In this document: positions 26,887 through 37,586 of the stretch, in pieces
Layout: each line of letters starts with the position of its first letter
Position numbering within the stretch: position 1 is the stretch's first letter
Source of the DNA: Dehalococcoidia bacterium
GTDB lineage: Bacteria > Chloroflexota > Dehalococcoidia > Dehalococcoidales > Fen-1064
DNA length: 42,230 nt
Assembly: GCA_011170375.1 (NCBI GenBank)
Contig: DUEV01000005.1
Location: forward strand, 1-42,230
Direction: 5' to 3'
Notes under the pieces: generated by a model
Database searches by the model: none
The model's input: the letters and a program-made list of their open reading frames with translations, nothing else
What the model was told of the DNA's origin: nothing
Position numbers and translations under genes: made by a program

Positions 26887-27438
26887 ATGATACCGAGGGA
26901 CCCGGACACTGAGCCAACTGTTGAAGATATTGAACTAGAAGAGCCAGAAGCAATAAAGCAGGCCCTGGCAGACGAAAAAAAGAGGGCAGAAGAATACCTG
27001 GCCAGCTGGCAAAGGTCTCAGGCGGATTTCGTCAATTTCAAGCGACGCAGCGAACAGGAGCGGGAAGAGACTATCAAGATGGCCAACGCGGAACTGGTGC
27101 GCACCATCCTGCCTGCTCTGGACGACCTCGAGAGAGCCCTAGAACATATTGATAGTCCGATGGTTGAGGATAGCTGGGTAGAGGGGATACGCCTCATCGA
27201 ACGGAAACTGAGAGCCGGTCTGGAATTACAGGGAATACAAGAGATTAAGGCACTCGGAGAAAAATTCGACCCCAACCTCCACGAAGCTGCCATGCACAGT
27301 CGGGGCCCCGAAGGGATAGTCGTTCAGGAGTTACAGAAGGGATACATACTACATGATAGAGTGATTCGCCCATCGATGGTTGTCGTGGGCAACGGAGAGA
27401 CAGAATCGGAAGACGAGGTCGGGCTGGAAGAAGACTAG
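26887..27438 (+). CDS. grpE: Nucleotide exchange factor GrpE
   Basis: Exchanges ADP for ATP on DnaK. The 183-residue protein starts with an acidic region, then a long helix containing YLASWQRSQADFVNFKRRSEQE, and ends with the beta domain signature KFDPNLHEAAMH and a final VVVGNG. ATG 26887 is chosen over earlier in-frame starts that overlap hrcA; AAGGAGG lies about 13 bases before it. It follows hrcA by 19 bases and precedes dnaK by 72. Confidence 0.95.
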   Translation: MIPRDPDTEPTVEDIELEEPEAIKQALADEKKRAEEYLASWQRSQADFVNFKRRSEQEREETIKMANAELVRTILPALDDLERALEHIDSPMVEDSWVEGIRLIERKLRAGLELQGIQEIKALGEKFDPNLHEAAMHSRGPEGIVVQELQKGYILHDRVIRPSMVVVGNGETESEDEVGLEED

Positions 27439-27510
27439 GACAAACCCGGCCACCATCAATACTATTAGGTTAATTGAAGATTTCCTCGATATGCAAAGGA
27501 GGAGTTGATT

Positions 27511-29397
27511 ATGGGAAAGGTTATTGGAATTGATCTGGGCACCACCTTTTCGGCGGTGGCCGTCATGGAGGGCGGAGAGCCAACCATCATTCCTAATGCT
27601 GAGGGCGGCCGCACCACTCCATCGGTCGTAGCAGTGAGTAAGACCGGGGAACGGCTGGTGGGGCAGGTAGCCCGGCGCCAGGCAATTACCAATTCGGACA
27701 ACACTGTTTTCAGCATCAAGCGTCTGATGGGACGTAAATATGATGAACCATCGGTCGAATATGACAGGAAACTGCTGCCCTACAAGATTGTCAAGGCATC
27801 CAATGGTGATGCCCACGTAACAATGGGCGACCGGGACTACAGTCCCCCGGAAATCTCGGCCATGATTTTGCAGAAACTGAAGACGGACGCCGAGGCCTAT
27901 CTCGGCGAAACAGTTACTGAAGCCGTTATCACCGTACCTGCCTACTTCAACGACAGCCAGCGGCAGGCAACCAAGGACGCCGGCAAGATTGCCGGACTGG
28001 AAGTACTGCGCATCGTCAACGAGCCGACAGCGGCCTCACTGGCCTACGGTCTGGAAAAGAAGAATGACGAGACCATCGCTGTCTACGACCTTGGCGGCGG
28101 TACCTTTGACATATCCATCCTGGAGCTGGGTGAAGGCACTTTCCAGGTCAAGTCAACCAATGGGGATACACACCTCGGAGGCGATGACTTCGACCAGAGG
28201 ATAATGGACTGGGTCTGCGATGAGTACAAGCGGGAGCAGGGCATAGACCTGCGGCAGGACAAGATGGCCCTGCAGCGCCTCAAAGAAGCTGCGGAAAAAG
28301 CCAAGACCGAGCTGTCCACCGTCCAGCAGACAGAGATTAACCTGCCCTTCATTACGGCCGATGCCAGCGGGCCTAAGCATCTAAACATCACACTTAGCCG
28401 GTCCAAGCTGGAGCAACTGGTGATGGACCTGGTGGAGAATAGCCTGGGGCCAGTACGCCAGGCACTGGAAGACGCCGAAAAAACAGCCGCACAAATTGAT
28501 GAGATAGTACTGGTCGGTGGGCAGACCCGAATGCCACTTGTCCAGGAGAAGGTCAAGCAATTCTTCGACAAAGAACCTCATAAGGGCGTCAACCCGGATG
28601 AAGTGGTGGCTATCGGCGCTGCCATCCAGGCAGGGGTACTCAAAGGAGACGTCAAGGACATCCTCCTGCTTGATGTCACCCCACTCACCCTGGGCATTGA
28701 GACTCTGGGGGCGGTGGTCACTCCCCTGATACCGCGAAATACTACTATCCCTACCTCCAAGAGCCAGATTTTCACCACTGCTACGGACAACCAGCCCAGC
28801 GTGGAGATTCACGTCCTGCAAGGGGAGAGACCAATGGCAGCCGATAACCGGACACTGGGACGCTTCATGCTCGATGGTATCCTGCCAGCCCCACGTGGTT
28901 TGCCCCAGATTGAGGTCAGCTTTGATATCGACGCCAACGGTATCCTCAGCGTCAAGGCCCATGACAAGGGCACCGGCAAAGAGCAGAAGATTACCATCAC
29001 GGCTTCCAGCGGGCTTTCCAAGGAAGAGGTGGAGCAGATGCAGCACGACGCTGAAGCCCACGCCTCCGAAGATGCCAAGCGACGGGAAGATGTGGAAGTA
29101 CGCAATACTGCGGACACCATGGCCTATACCACGGAGAAGATGCTGCGGGATAATAAGGACAAGATATCCGACGAACTGAACAAAGAGGTGGAGGAAAAGG
29201 TGGCTGCGGTACGCTCCGCCCTTCAGGGTACAGACCTGGAAGCGGTCAAAAGGGCCAGCCAAGAGCTTTCCGACACCATGCAAAAGGTAGGCACAGAAGT
29301 CTATCAACAACAGCAGCAGCCCCCACCGGGTGAGCCACCACCCTCGGGTGACGGCGATGACGAAGGCACCGTTGAGGGCGAGTTCCGCGAGGTGTAG
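27511..29397 (+). CDS. dnaK: Chaperone protein DnaK (Hsp70)
   Basis: The Hsp70 ATPase chaperone that folds and rescues proteins with DnaJ and GrpE. At 628 residues it is complete. The N-terminal ATPase domain starts [14 protein letters not shown] and includes [16 protein letters not shown] and the phosphate-2 loop [12 protein letters not shown]. The substrate-binding domain follows from about residue 385, with [13 protein letters not shown] as linker. The C-terminal lid ends in a Gln/Pro/Gly-rich tail and the usual bacterial EGEFREV end. ATG 27511 has AAAGGAGG 8 bases upstream; TTG 27505 is too close to it. An iron-sulfur protein gene follows instead of dnaJ. Confidence 0.98.
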   Translation: MGKVIGIDLGTTFSAVAVMEGGEPTIIPNAEGGRTTPSVVAVSKTGERLVGQVARRQAITNSDNTVFSIKRLMGRKYDEPSVEYDRKLLPYKIVKASNGDAHVTMGDRDYSPPEISAMILQKLKTDAEAYLGETVTEAVITVPAYFNDSQRQATKDAGKIAGLEVLRIVNEPTAASLAYGLEKKNDETIAVYDLGGGTFDISILELGEGTFQVKSTNGDTHLGGDDFDQRIMDWVCDEYKREQGIDLRQDKMALQRLKEAAEKAKTELSTVQQTEINLPFITADASGPKHLNITLSRSKLEQLVMDLVENSLGPVRQALEDAEKTAAQIDEIVLVGGQTRMPLVQEKVKQFFDKEPHKGVNPDEVVAIGAAIQAGVLKGDVKDILLLDVTPLTLGIETLGAVVTPLIPRNTTIPTSKSQIFTTATDNQPSVEIHVLQGERPMAADNRTLGRFMLDGILPAPRGLPQIEVSFDIDANGILSVKAHDKGTGKEQKITITASSGLSKEEVEQMQHDAEAHASEDAKRREDVEVRNTADTMAYTTEKMLRDNKDKISDELNKEVEEKVAAVRSALQGTDLEAVKRASQELSDTMQKVGTEVYQQQQQPPPGEPPPSGDGDDEGTVEGEFREV

Positions 29398-29488
29398 TTG
29401 TATCAAGGTCTGCGAAGAATGATAATGTATGTTTAGGGTAATGGAAGGCAAAGCCCTTCACGGAGGAGTATTGAGTTAAGGAAGGAGA

Positions 29489-31661
<2,173 letters not shown>

Positions 31662-31694
31662 TTCATGAGATGCTGGCCTGACTGCGAGTGTCTC

Positions 31695-32393
31695 TTACCC
31701 CTCACCCTCCCCCGGATTGAGTTCGCGCAGTTCTTCAGCCTTATCACCCAGACGACGCTCACTGCCCGCCAGGAGTCTGGTGATATTGCCCCGATGCATA
31801 ACGACGATGATAACGGCACCTACCAGAGCATAGAGCAAATACTCAAGCGGCCAGCCGTTAACCGTAAGCAGGATCATCACCGCATAGGTACCGACCACCG
31901 CGACTAGAGAGCCTAGGGAAACGAACTTGGTGGTGAAGACACTGATAAGAAAAAGCTCACCACCGAGCAAGGCGGCGATTGGTGAGAGGGCCATCATCCC
32001 ACCAAAGTAGGTGGTGACACCCCTGCCGCCGCGAAACTTGAGGAATACAGACCAGTTGTGACCGACCATGGCCGCCAACCCTGCCAGAACCAGTCCGAAC
32101 GGGGGCCCGAAACCAAAAATACCCACCTCTAGATAGCTAATACCCATAATAATTCGGGCAAATACCACCGCTAATACGCCTTTGAGCAGGTCGGCAGCAA
32201 AAACAACGATAGCCGCCTTCCTACCAGCCGTGCGGAGCACGTTGGTCGTCCCGGTGCTCCTGCTTCCTAATTCCAGGACATTTAGATGAGCAAATCGTTT
32301 GGCGACGATTACGCCACAAGGGATAGAACCCAGTAGATAACCAAGGATGACACAGGAGATATACTTAATAACTATTATGGCTTCAGGCGTCAT
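31695..32393 (-). CDS. plsY: Glycerol-3-phosphate acyltransferase PlsY
   Basis: An integral membrane enzyme that moves an acyl group from acyl-phosphate to glycerol-3-phosphate, the first step of phospholipid synthesis. The three family motifs are visible: GSIPCGVIVAK, GSRSTGTTNVLR (motif 2, normally GSGNxGATN) and GHNWSVFLKFRGGRGVTT (motif 3). About six hydrophobic segments are seen. ATG 32393 overlaps the der stop codon as ATGA, implying coupled translation; ATG 32402 is an alternative. It ends 33 bases from dnaJ, which is convergent. A bacterial-type lipid pathway with acyl esters is implied. Confidence 0.95.
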   Translation of the reverse strand: MTPEAIIVIKYISCVILGYLLGSIPCGVIVAKRFAHLNVLELGSRSTGTTNVLRTAGRKAAIVVFAADLLKGVLAVVFARIIMGISYLEVGIFGFGPPFGLVLAGLAAMVGHNWSVFLKFRGGRGVTTYFGGMMALSPIAALLGGELFLISVFTTKFVSLGSLVAVVGTYAVMILLTVNGWPLEYLLYALVGAVIIVVMHRGNITRLLAGSERRLGDKAEELRELNPGEGEG

Positions 32394-33709
32394 TTCTCCC
32401 ATCTCGACTTGAAGATAAGGCGAAGCGGGGTGCCGACGAAACCGAACGACTGGCGCAATTTGTTCTCAAGATAGCGGCGGTAAGAAAAGTGGACTAACCT
32501 GGCATCGTTAACAAAGAAGACAAAGGTCGGAGGGTTGACCTCTGCCTGGGTCGCATGCAGTATTTTTAATTGTCTGTGGCCTTTTCGTGGCGGACTGTGG
32601 CCAGCCACTGCCTGCTGCACAACACTGTTGACCTGAGCGGTCGGCAGCCGCTTCAGCCTCTCCTGATAGACCTCCCTCGCCCGTGGAATCACCTCACCTA
32701 TACCCTCACCCAACAAGGCCGATGTATATAGGATGGGTGCATAAGGTACGAACCTGAAGCGGTCTCTGATGTATCTATCCCACTCGACCTGATCCCCACT
32801 GGAAATCAAGTCCCACTTATTAACTACCAAGATAATCCCCTTCGCTGCCTGCAGAATATAACCTGCGATGTGCATGTCCTGCGCTGCAGACAACTCGGTA
32901 GCATCCAAAACCAGCAAGGCCACGTCCGCCCGGTCAATAGCCCGAAGGGCACGCAGCACGCTATAACGCTCTACCGCGGCGGTCAATCGGCCCCGTCGGC
33001 GCATGCCAGCGGTATCAATAAGTAACACACTTTCACCCGCAAAGTCAAGTAAGGTATCGACAGCATCACGCGTTGTGCCCGGGACATCATCAACGATAGC
33101 TCGTTCACTACCGAGCAGGGCATTCAGCAGCATTGACTTGCCGACATTGGGCCGGCCAACAATGGCCACCTTCATCATTTCTGGTTCTTCTTCAGGTGGC
33201 TCCGAAGCCGGCAGAAGCATGGCAATCCTGTCCAACAACTCAGCGGTACCACGACCGTGATGCGCACTGACTGCCAGCGGGTCGCCCAGACCCAACCCAT
33301 AAAAGTCCACGACGTGTGTCTCTAAACGGTCATTGTCGGCCTTATTGGCCACCAGGATAACAGGCTTGCTCGTCTGTCGTACCATACCGGCAACCTCATA
33401 GTCAGAGGGTGTCGCCCCATCCCGAACGTCCACCAAGAAAATAATGACATCGGCCTCGGTGGCAGCTACCTCTATCTGCTCCCTGACTCCCTGACCGACC
33501 GTGGTGTCCGGGTCTATCTCAAGGCCACCGGTGTCTACCAGGGTGAACTCGTTCTCTCCCCAAGAGACGTCAGCGACGACGCGGTCACGGGTTGTCCCTG
33601 GCATGTCCTCAACAATGGCGATACGCCTGCCCGCCAGACGATTGAGCAGGGTGGACTTACCCACATTCTGTCGGCCAACAATGGCTACAATTGGTCTTCT
33701 CGCCACCAT
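32390..33709 (-). CDS. der: Ribosome biogenesis GTPase Der (EngA)
   Basis: A GTPase with two G-domains in tandem, needed for maturation of the large ribosomal subunit. Domain 1 has GRQNVGKST, DTGG and NKAD. Domain 2 has GRPNVGKSM, DTAG and NKWD. A KH-like RNA-binding domain completes the 439 residues. ATG 33709 is chosen because the protein then begins VARRPIVAIVGRQNVGKS and GAGGA lies 10 bases before it; the frame is open 13 codons further. The second P-loop ends in Ser-Met where Ser-Ser or Ser-Thr is usual, but the magnesium-binding Ser is present. Confidence 0.97.
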   Translation of the reverse strand: MVARRPIVAIVGRQNVGKSTLLNRLAGRRIAIVEDMPGTTRDRVVADVSWGENEFTLVDTGGLEIDPDTTVGQGVREQIEVAATEADVIIFLVDVRDGATPSDYEVAGMVRQTSKPVILVANKADNDRLETHVVDFYGLGLGDPLAVSAHHGRGTAELLDRIAMLLPASEPPEEEPEMMKVAIVGRPNVGKSMLLNALLGSERAIVDDVPGTTRDAVDTLLDFAGESVLLIDTAGMRRRGRLTAAVERYSVLRALRAIDRADVALLVLDATELSAAQDMHIAGYILQAAKGIILVVNKWDLISSGDQVEWDRYIRDRFRFVPYAPILYTSALLGEGIGEVIPRAREVYQERLKRLPTAQVNSVVQQAVAGHSPPRKGHRQLKILHATQAEVNPPTFVFFVNDARLVHFSYRRYLENKLRQSFGFVGTPLRLIFKSRWEK

Positions 33710-33805
33710 CTTTACAATTTCCTCAAAACAGATGGTTAAATAAAACAAGAACCTCTATACCATATCTAACTACGGGGGAAACGAAGGGTGCTTCATTGTT
33801 GGGTA

Positions 33806-34720
33806 TTAACCACCCAGCAGCTTGGCCAGCAGGGCCTTCTGTGCATGCATCCGGTTCTCCGCCTGGTCAAAGACAACCGACTGAGGACCATCGATAACGT
33901 CGTCAGTGACCTCCTCGCCACGATGGGCCGGCAGATCATGCATAAAGATGGCGTCTGCCTTCGCCTGAGATAGCAGCTTTTTATCGACCTGATAACCAGC
34001 GAAAGCACGAGCCCGAACCTCAGACTCGGCCTCCTGACCCATGCTCGCCCAGACATCCGTGTAGACGATATCGGCCCCACTGACGGCACGACCCGGCTCC
34101 TCGGTAAGAAGAATTTTGGAACTGCTCCTGGCAGCGTAGCCCCGGGCGACCTCAAGCATCTCCTTCTTGAGGTTATAACCGGCCGGAGAAGCGATGTGGA
34201 AATTCATCCCAGCGAGCGCCGCCGCCAGTAGCAGGCTATAGGCGATATTGTTGCCATCACCGATAAAAGCCAGAGTGAGCCCGGCCAATTTGCTTTTTTT
34301 CTCGTAGATGGTCAGGAAATCCGCCAAGGCCTGGCAGGGGTGCTCCCGGTCGGACAGGGCATTAATCACCGGCACGCTGGCATAATCCGCCAGCACCTCT
34401 ACTGTCGTGTGGGAAAAGGTGCGGGCAGTGATAATGTCAACGTAGCGGCTGAGCACCCGCGCCACATCCGGGACCGACTCTCGCTCTCCCAGACCCACCT
34501 CCGCCGGGGAGATATAAATGGCTTCCCCACCCAGTTGGCGCATGGCTACCTCAAAACTGACCCGCGTCCTGAGTGACGGCTTCTCAAAGAGAATGGCCAG
34601 CGTTTTTCCATCACAAAGGGCAGGCAGCCCCTGTGCCTTCAGCTTCACTGCCCCCGCCATGAACGAGGTAATATCCTCATCAGCCATGTCAGATATCGAA
34701 AGGAAGTCCTTTCCCTTCAT
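33806..34720 (-). CDS. argF: Ornithine carbamoyltransferase
   Basis: Forms citrulline from ornithine and carbamoyl phosphate in arginine synthesis. The carbamoyl-phosphate motifs SLRTR (residues 49-53) and HPCQ (127-130) are present, as is the ornithine loop DVWASMGQE (222-230). The motif normally written HCLP is His261-Asp262-Leu-Pro, so the ornithine-contacting Cys is Asp. The SMG signature still favours ornithine rather than acetylornithine or another amine. At 304 residues, ATG 34720 fits the family and has GAGGTG upstream. It is the first of three minus-strand genes (argF, der, plsY), with 96 bases before der. No other arginine genes are nearby. Confidence 0.9.
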   Translation of the reverse strand: MKGKDFLSISDMADEDITSFMAGAVKLKAQGLPALCDGKTLAILFEKPSLRTRVSFEVAMRQLGGEAIYISPAEVGLGERESVPDVARVLSRYVDIITARTFSHTTVEVLADYASVPVINALSDREHPCQALADFLTIYEKKSKLAGLTLAFIGDGNNIAYSLLLAAALAGMNFHIASPAGYNLKKEMLEVARGYAARSSSKILLTEEPGRAVSGADIVYTDVWASMGQEAESEVRARAFAGYQVDKKLLSQAKADAIFMHDLPAHRGEEVTDDVIDGPQSVVFDQAENRMHAQKALLAKLLGG

Positions 34721-34845
34721 ATCATCACACCTCTTTTTACTCTCAAGTACCCCACAGTATACCACGAAAGTCATCTAGCGGACACAGTAGTTTACTGTTT
34801 ATGTGTTGTGGGATTTCGCTCCCTGTTTGGTGATGGCGACCCCAT

Positions 34846-34912
34846 CCCCTTAATCCCCTTCCCCAGAGGGGAAGGGGAAAATGTAGTAAGAGGGGCGCTG
34901 CCCCTCTTAGAC
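34846..34912. repeat. Dispersed double-hairpin repeat, copy 2
   Basis: First hairpin: TCCCCTTCCCC, loop AGA, GGGGAAGGGGA (34854-34878), identical to copy 1 at 19510. Second hairpin: AAGAGGGGC, loop GCT, GCCCCTCTT (34888-34908), followed by AGACTCCC. The stem differs from copy 1 in both arms in a compensating way. It occupies part of the 549-base stretch between argF and the DUF4342 gene (34721-35269), which otherwise holds only further hairpins and a terminator. Confidence 0.8.
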
Positions 34913-35098
34913 TCCCTTTCAATAGTGCGTGATGGCTGGCGTTCCTCTCAAACTACCCTTGCTATTCTGCGACTAGAGCAGAGAATATCCCAACTGATAG
35001 AAAGGCAAGCCCATAAGGTGCGAAGGGGCTTGCATGGGAACTACTCTCTCACCGTTTTGGGGTGTCCAAGAGGGGTGAAACCCCTTCTGAAGGGGGAT

Positions 35099-35127
35099 TC
35101 CAAGGGGGTGTCCCCCTTGGATTTTTT
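35099..35127 (+). terminator. Intrinsic terminator-like hairpin without an upstream gene
   Basis: Stem TCCAAGGGGG (35099-35108) and CCCCCTTGGA (35112-35121), loop TGT, followed by six T. It is preceded by another short hairpin, AAGAGGGG/CCCCTTCT, near 35068. No recognised gene ends here on the plus strand, so it belongs either to an unrecognised transcript or to the repeat unit beginning at 34846. Confidence 0.75.
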
Positions 35128-35269
35128 CCCCACTCGCAGAGAGAAACGGAAGCAGGAATCCATAAAGGCCTCACCTCCCTGACAAGTTTCCCTTTACGTC
35201 ACCCATCCCTCTGGCTGGCTTTGGCGCTCAGGATAATCTAAAATAATGCAGGTAGTAAGGAGGGGAATA

Positions 35270-35542
35270 ATGGCCACCGAGAAATTCACCGTATCCGGAA
35301 GCCAGGTACTGGAGAAGGTCAAGCAGCTCATCCGCGAGGGTAACGTCCGGAGGGTACGCCTGCTACACAACGACCGCACCATTATCGAGATACCGCTAAC
35401 GCTTGGCGCCCCGGCGGCAGTGATAACCATCATGGCAGCCCCACTCCTGGCAGCCATTGGAGCCTTTGCCGCCCTGGTGACCGAGTGCACTATCGAGGTC
35501 GAGAAGGCGGACAGTGACAGCGCCGACACAGGCAAGGAGTAA
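35270..35542 (+). CDS. DUF4342 domain-containing protein
   Basis: A 90-residue protein matching the DUF4342 pattern. An N-terminal part EKFTVSGSQVLEKVKQLIREG is followed by the basic VRRVRLLHNDRTIIEIPLTLG, a hydrophobic segment (AAPLLAAIGAFAALVTECT) and an acidic tail. The family has no established role; the layout suggests a small membrane-associated protein. ATG 35270 has AGGAGG 7-8 bases upstream. The 3' end overlaps the next gene by 29 bases. Confidence 0.85.
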   Translation: MATEKFTVSGSQVLEKVKQLIREGNVRRVRLLHNDRTIIEIPLTLGAPAAVITIMAAPLLAAIGAFAALVTECTIEVEKADSDSADTGKE

Positions 35543-35987
35543 CACATTTCCCACTGACGCCATCGGTACGGGCAGGGGAAGCTATGTCCTGCTGATGCAT
35601 CTTCCCGAAGAGCAAACGTTTGCCGCCGGTAGCCTGAGTCACTCCCCTTTCCCCAAGGGCCACTATGCCTACGTCGGTTCTGCCCTCGGTGGGTTCAGGT
35701 CACGGCTGAGCCGCCACCTCCGCACCGACAAGAAACTCCTCTGGCATATTGACTACCTTCTGCAGTACACTTCGCTTTACGCCATCATTACCTGCGAGAC
35801 TGAGGGAAAGACCGAATGTGTCATCGCCCAAACCCTGGCCCAACAGTTCGAATCAATACCCGGTTTCGGGGCCAGTGACTGCCGCTGCCCTAGCCATCTC
35901 TTCTTTGCCACTGACGACATGACGCCATCGGTAATATCCGCACTTGAGACAATAGGTCTGGAGCCGAGGTTAAAATGGCGGAAATAA
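35514..35987 (+). CDS. DUF123-type GIY-YIG nuclease family protein
   Basis: A 157-residue protein of the DUF123 group (COG1833), a divergent branch of the GIY-YIG superfamily that in archaea is fused to or beside endonuclease III. Marker segments are GSYVLLMHL, FPKGHYAYVGSALGGFRSRLSRH, and LLWHIDYLLQY. A Cys-rich end (FGASDCRCPSHLFF) is typical. The GTG 35514 start overlaps the DUF4342 gene, and no better start lies between it and the conserved domain. The last 13 bases overlap the histidine phosphatase gene. The biochemical activity of the family is not established; DNA repair is the usual guess. Confidence 0.85.
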   Translation: MTAPTQARSNTFPTDAIGTGRGSYVLLMHLPEEQTFAAGSLSHSPFPKGHYAYVGSALGGFRSRLSRHLRTDKKLLWHIDYLLQYTSLYAIITCETEGKTECVIAQTLAQQFESIPGFGASDCRCPSHLFFATDDMTPSVISALETIGLEPRLKWRK

Positions 35988-36607
35988 TCCTGGTAAGGCA
36001 CGGGCAGACAGCCTGGAACGTCGCCGAGGTGTTCTGGGGGCAGATGGACATCGAGCTGGATGCGACCGGCCTGAGGCAAGCGGAACTGCTGGCAGAATAC
36101 CTGGGCCACACTAAACTAGAGGCCGTCTACTCGAGCCCACTCAGGCGGGCGATACAGACGGCCGAGGTGATTGCCCACCACCACAGTCTCTCTGTAGAAA
36201 TCACCGCCGGGCTCAACGATATCAACTTCGGGGAGTGGCAGGGGCTGTCCCTCAATGAAGCAAGAATCAAATATGGCGAGCTCTACTCGGCATGGGTGAC
36301 TACCCCACACCAGGTCAGATTTCCCTCTGGAGAGAGCCTGGACGAAGTCCGAGAGCGGGCGGTGGCACTGGTAAACGAACTAGTGGACAAATACGAGGGT
36401 GCGGTTGTGTTAGTATCGCACCGGGTGGTGCATAAGGTGCTGATATGTGCCCTTCTGGGGCTGGACAACTCCCGCTTCTGGAGTATCAGGCTCGATACCT
36501 GCGGTCTGACGACGTTCGAATACGCCGATGGGCAGTTTGTCCTCACCGAGCACAACAATACGTCTTTCCTGAAGCCGTTAAAGCAGGATCGACCCAGTGA
36601 TTTCTAA
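35975..36607 (+). CDS. Histidine phosphatase family protein (GpmB/CobC-like)
   Basis: A 210-residue member of the phosphoglycerate mutase-like superfamily. The catalytic RHGQT is at residues 8-12 and the second His in LVSHRVVHK. The order YSSPLRRAIQTAE and FGEWQGLS is typical of broad phosphatases, including alpha-ribazole phosphatase and phosphoserine phosphatase PspA. No cobalamin genes are nearby to support CobC. It overlaps the DUF123 gene by 13 bases and closes a three-gene operon. The substrate is open. Confidence 0.9.
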   Translation: MAEIILVRHGQTAWNVAEVFWGQMDIELDATGLRQAELLAEYLGHTKLEAVYSSPLRRAIQTAEVIAHHHSLSVEITAGLNDINFGEWQGLSLNEARIKYGELYSAWVTTPHQVRFPSGESLDEVRERAVALVNELVDKYEGAVVLVSHRVVHKVLICALLGLDNSRFWSIRLDTCGLTTFEYADGQFVLTEHNNTSFLKPLKQDRPSDF

Positions 36608-36610
36608 GAA

Positions 36611-37528
36611 CTAATCGCTGGCAAACAGGTACTCCCCCACCTTCCGCAGCCGCTCCAGACCCTTTATCTCGTGGGGAAAGAGAGGGACTTCGACTATCTT
36701 CATCCCTGAATACTGCTGATAGAGCCGCTCGATGTAGCCCCGCTGCTGGTCAGCCTTGGCCTGGAGGAAGCTAGAGCCACCAATCTCCTTAATAACGTTG
36801 TTAATCACAAGCTGGTCGGCAGAAAAGCCGTACCTGCCCATTTCCTCGAGAATGCCATCGAGCTGCTCCACAGCCAGTGCCTCCGGTATGGTGACAATAA
36901 CGAAGCTGACACCCTGCCGGAGAAACTCCATATCTTCGCCGGACAGCTTTTCCCATCCCTTGATGATATCGAGCACCGACCTCCGGGTCCGGCTGCCGAG
37001 CTTTAGCCGGGAATAGATACGTGGGGCCGGCCTCAGGTGCTCGCGTAGCATCGCCGGGGTCTCCAGCAAGCCAAGCGTCTGCCCCATCGGGGCAGTATCC
37101 CAGACAATATGTTCGTAGGTCTGGGTTTGGCTCAGCTCCTTGATGTAGTCGACCATGAACTCGTCGTGCAGGCCAGGCAGTATCGAGGTAACGAACTCGG
37201 CAAACTCGTCGTAGTCAACCGCCACAAACGAGGAAAAGACCTCGTAGACCTCCGGGCCGAACTTCTTGTCCCACATCTGCTTTATCTCTTTCAGGCCAAG
37301 CTCGGCCAGGGACAGTCCTTCACTCACCCTGACTGGTTCTGCCCCACGAGCAACCTCGAAAATATGGGCAAGAGAGGGGGTGGGATCGGTCGAAATCACC
37401 AGGGTCGCTCCGCTGTTAGAGGCGCGATGGAGGGCGGTGGCTCCGGCACAGGTTGTCTTGCCGACTCCACCCTTACCGGCGAACATGGTAACCCATTTTC
37501 CATCAGAGGCATTACTTATGTCAAACAT
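36611..37528 (-). CDS. ArsA/Get3-family ATPase
   Basis: A 305-residue P-loop ATPase of the SIMIBI class. The deviant Walker A motif GKGGVGKTT is at residues 18-26. Switch motifs are STDPTPSLAHIF and DTAPMGQTLGLL, the latter normally DTAPTGHTLRLL. There is one ATPase half rather than the two of arsenite pumps, no arsenite-binding Cys set and no arsB or arsR nearby. It is therefore more like Get3, with a possible role in membrane-protein targeting or protein complex assembly. It follows the SLC13 permease gene by 58 bases on the same strand. GGAG precedes the ATG by 7 bases. Confidence 0.85.
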   Translation of the reverse strand: MFDISNASDGKWVTMFAGKGGVGKTTCAGATALHRASNSGATLVISTDPTPSLAHIFEVARGAEPVRVSEGLSLAELGLKEIKQMWDKKFGPEVYEVFSSFVAVDYDEFAEFVTSILPGLHDEFMVDYIKELSQTQTYEHIVWDTAPMGQTLGLLETPAMLREHLRPAPRIYSRLKLGSRTRRSVLDIIKGWEKLSGEDMEFLRQGVSFVIVTIPEALAVEQLDGILEEMGRYGFSADQLVINNVIKEIGGSSFLQAKADQQRGYIERLYQQYSGMKIVEVPLFPHEIKGLERLRKVGEYLFASD

Positions 37529-37586
37529 TTTTTGCTCCAGGCTATTTCAGGCTATCACTTTTATCCGGGAGCAGTCAAAGCATCCA

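Noticed and set aside
28381..29451. 356-codon open frame on the minus strand across dnaK
   Set aside because: It lies fully antisense to the conserved dnaK 3' half, has no ribosome site and no recognisable domain; it is a by-product of dnaK codon usage.
34808..35182. 124-codon plus-strand frame between argF and the DUF4342 gene
   Set aside because: It is a translation of the hairpin repeat and passes through a strong terminator. The same peptide words (PIPxIPFPRGEGE) appear from repeat copy 1, so it reflects repeat DNA, not a protein.
36611..37528. Arsenite-resistance ATPase ArsA
   Set aside because: Only one ATPase half, no arsenite-binding Cys residues and no ars genes nearby; kept as an ArsA/Get3-family ATPase only.
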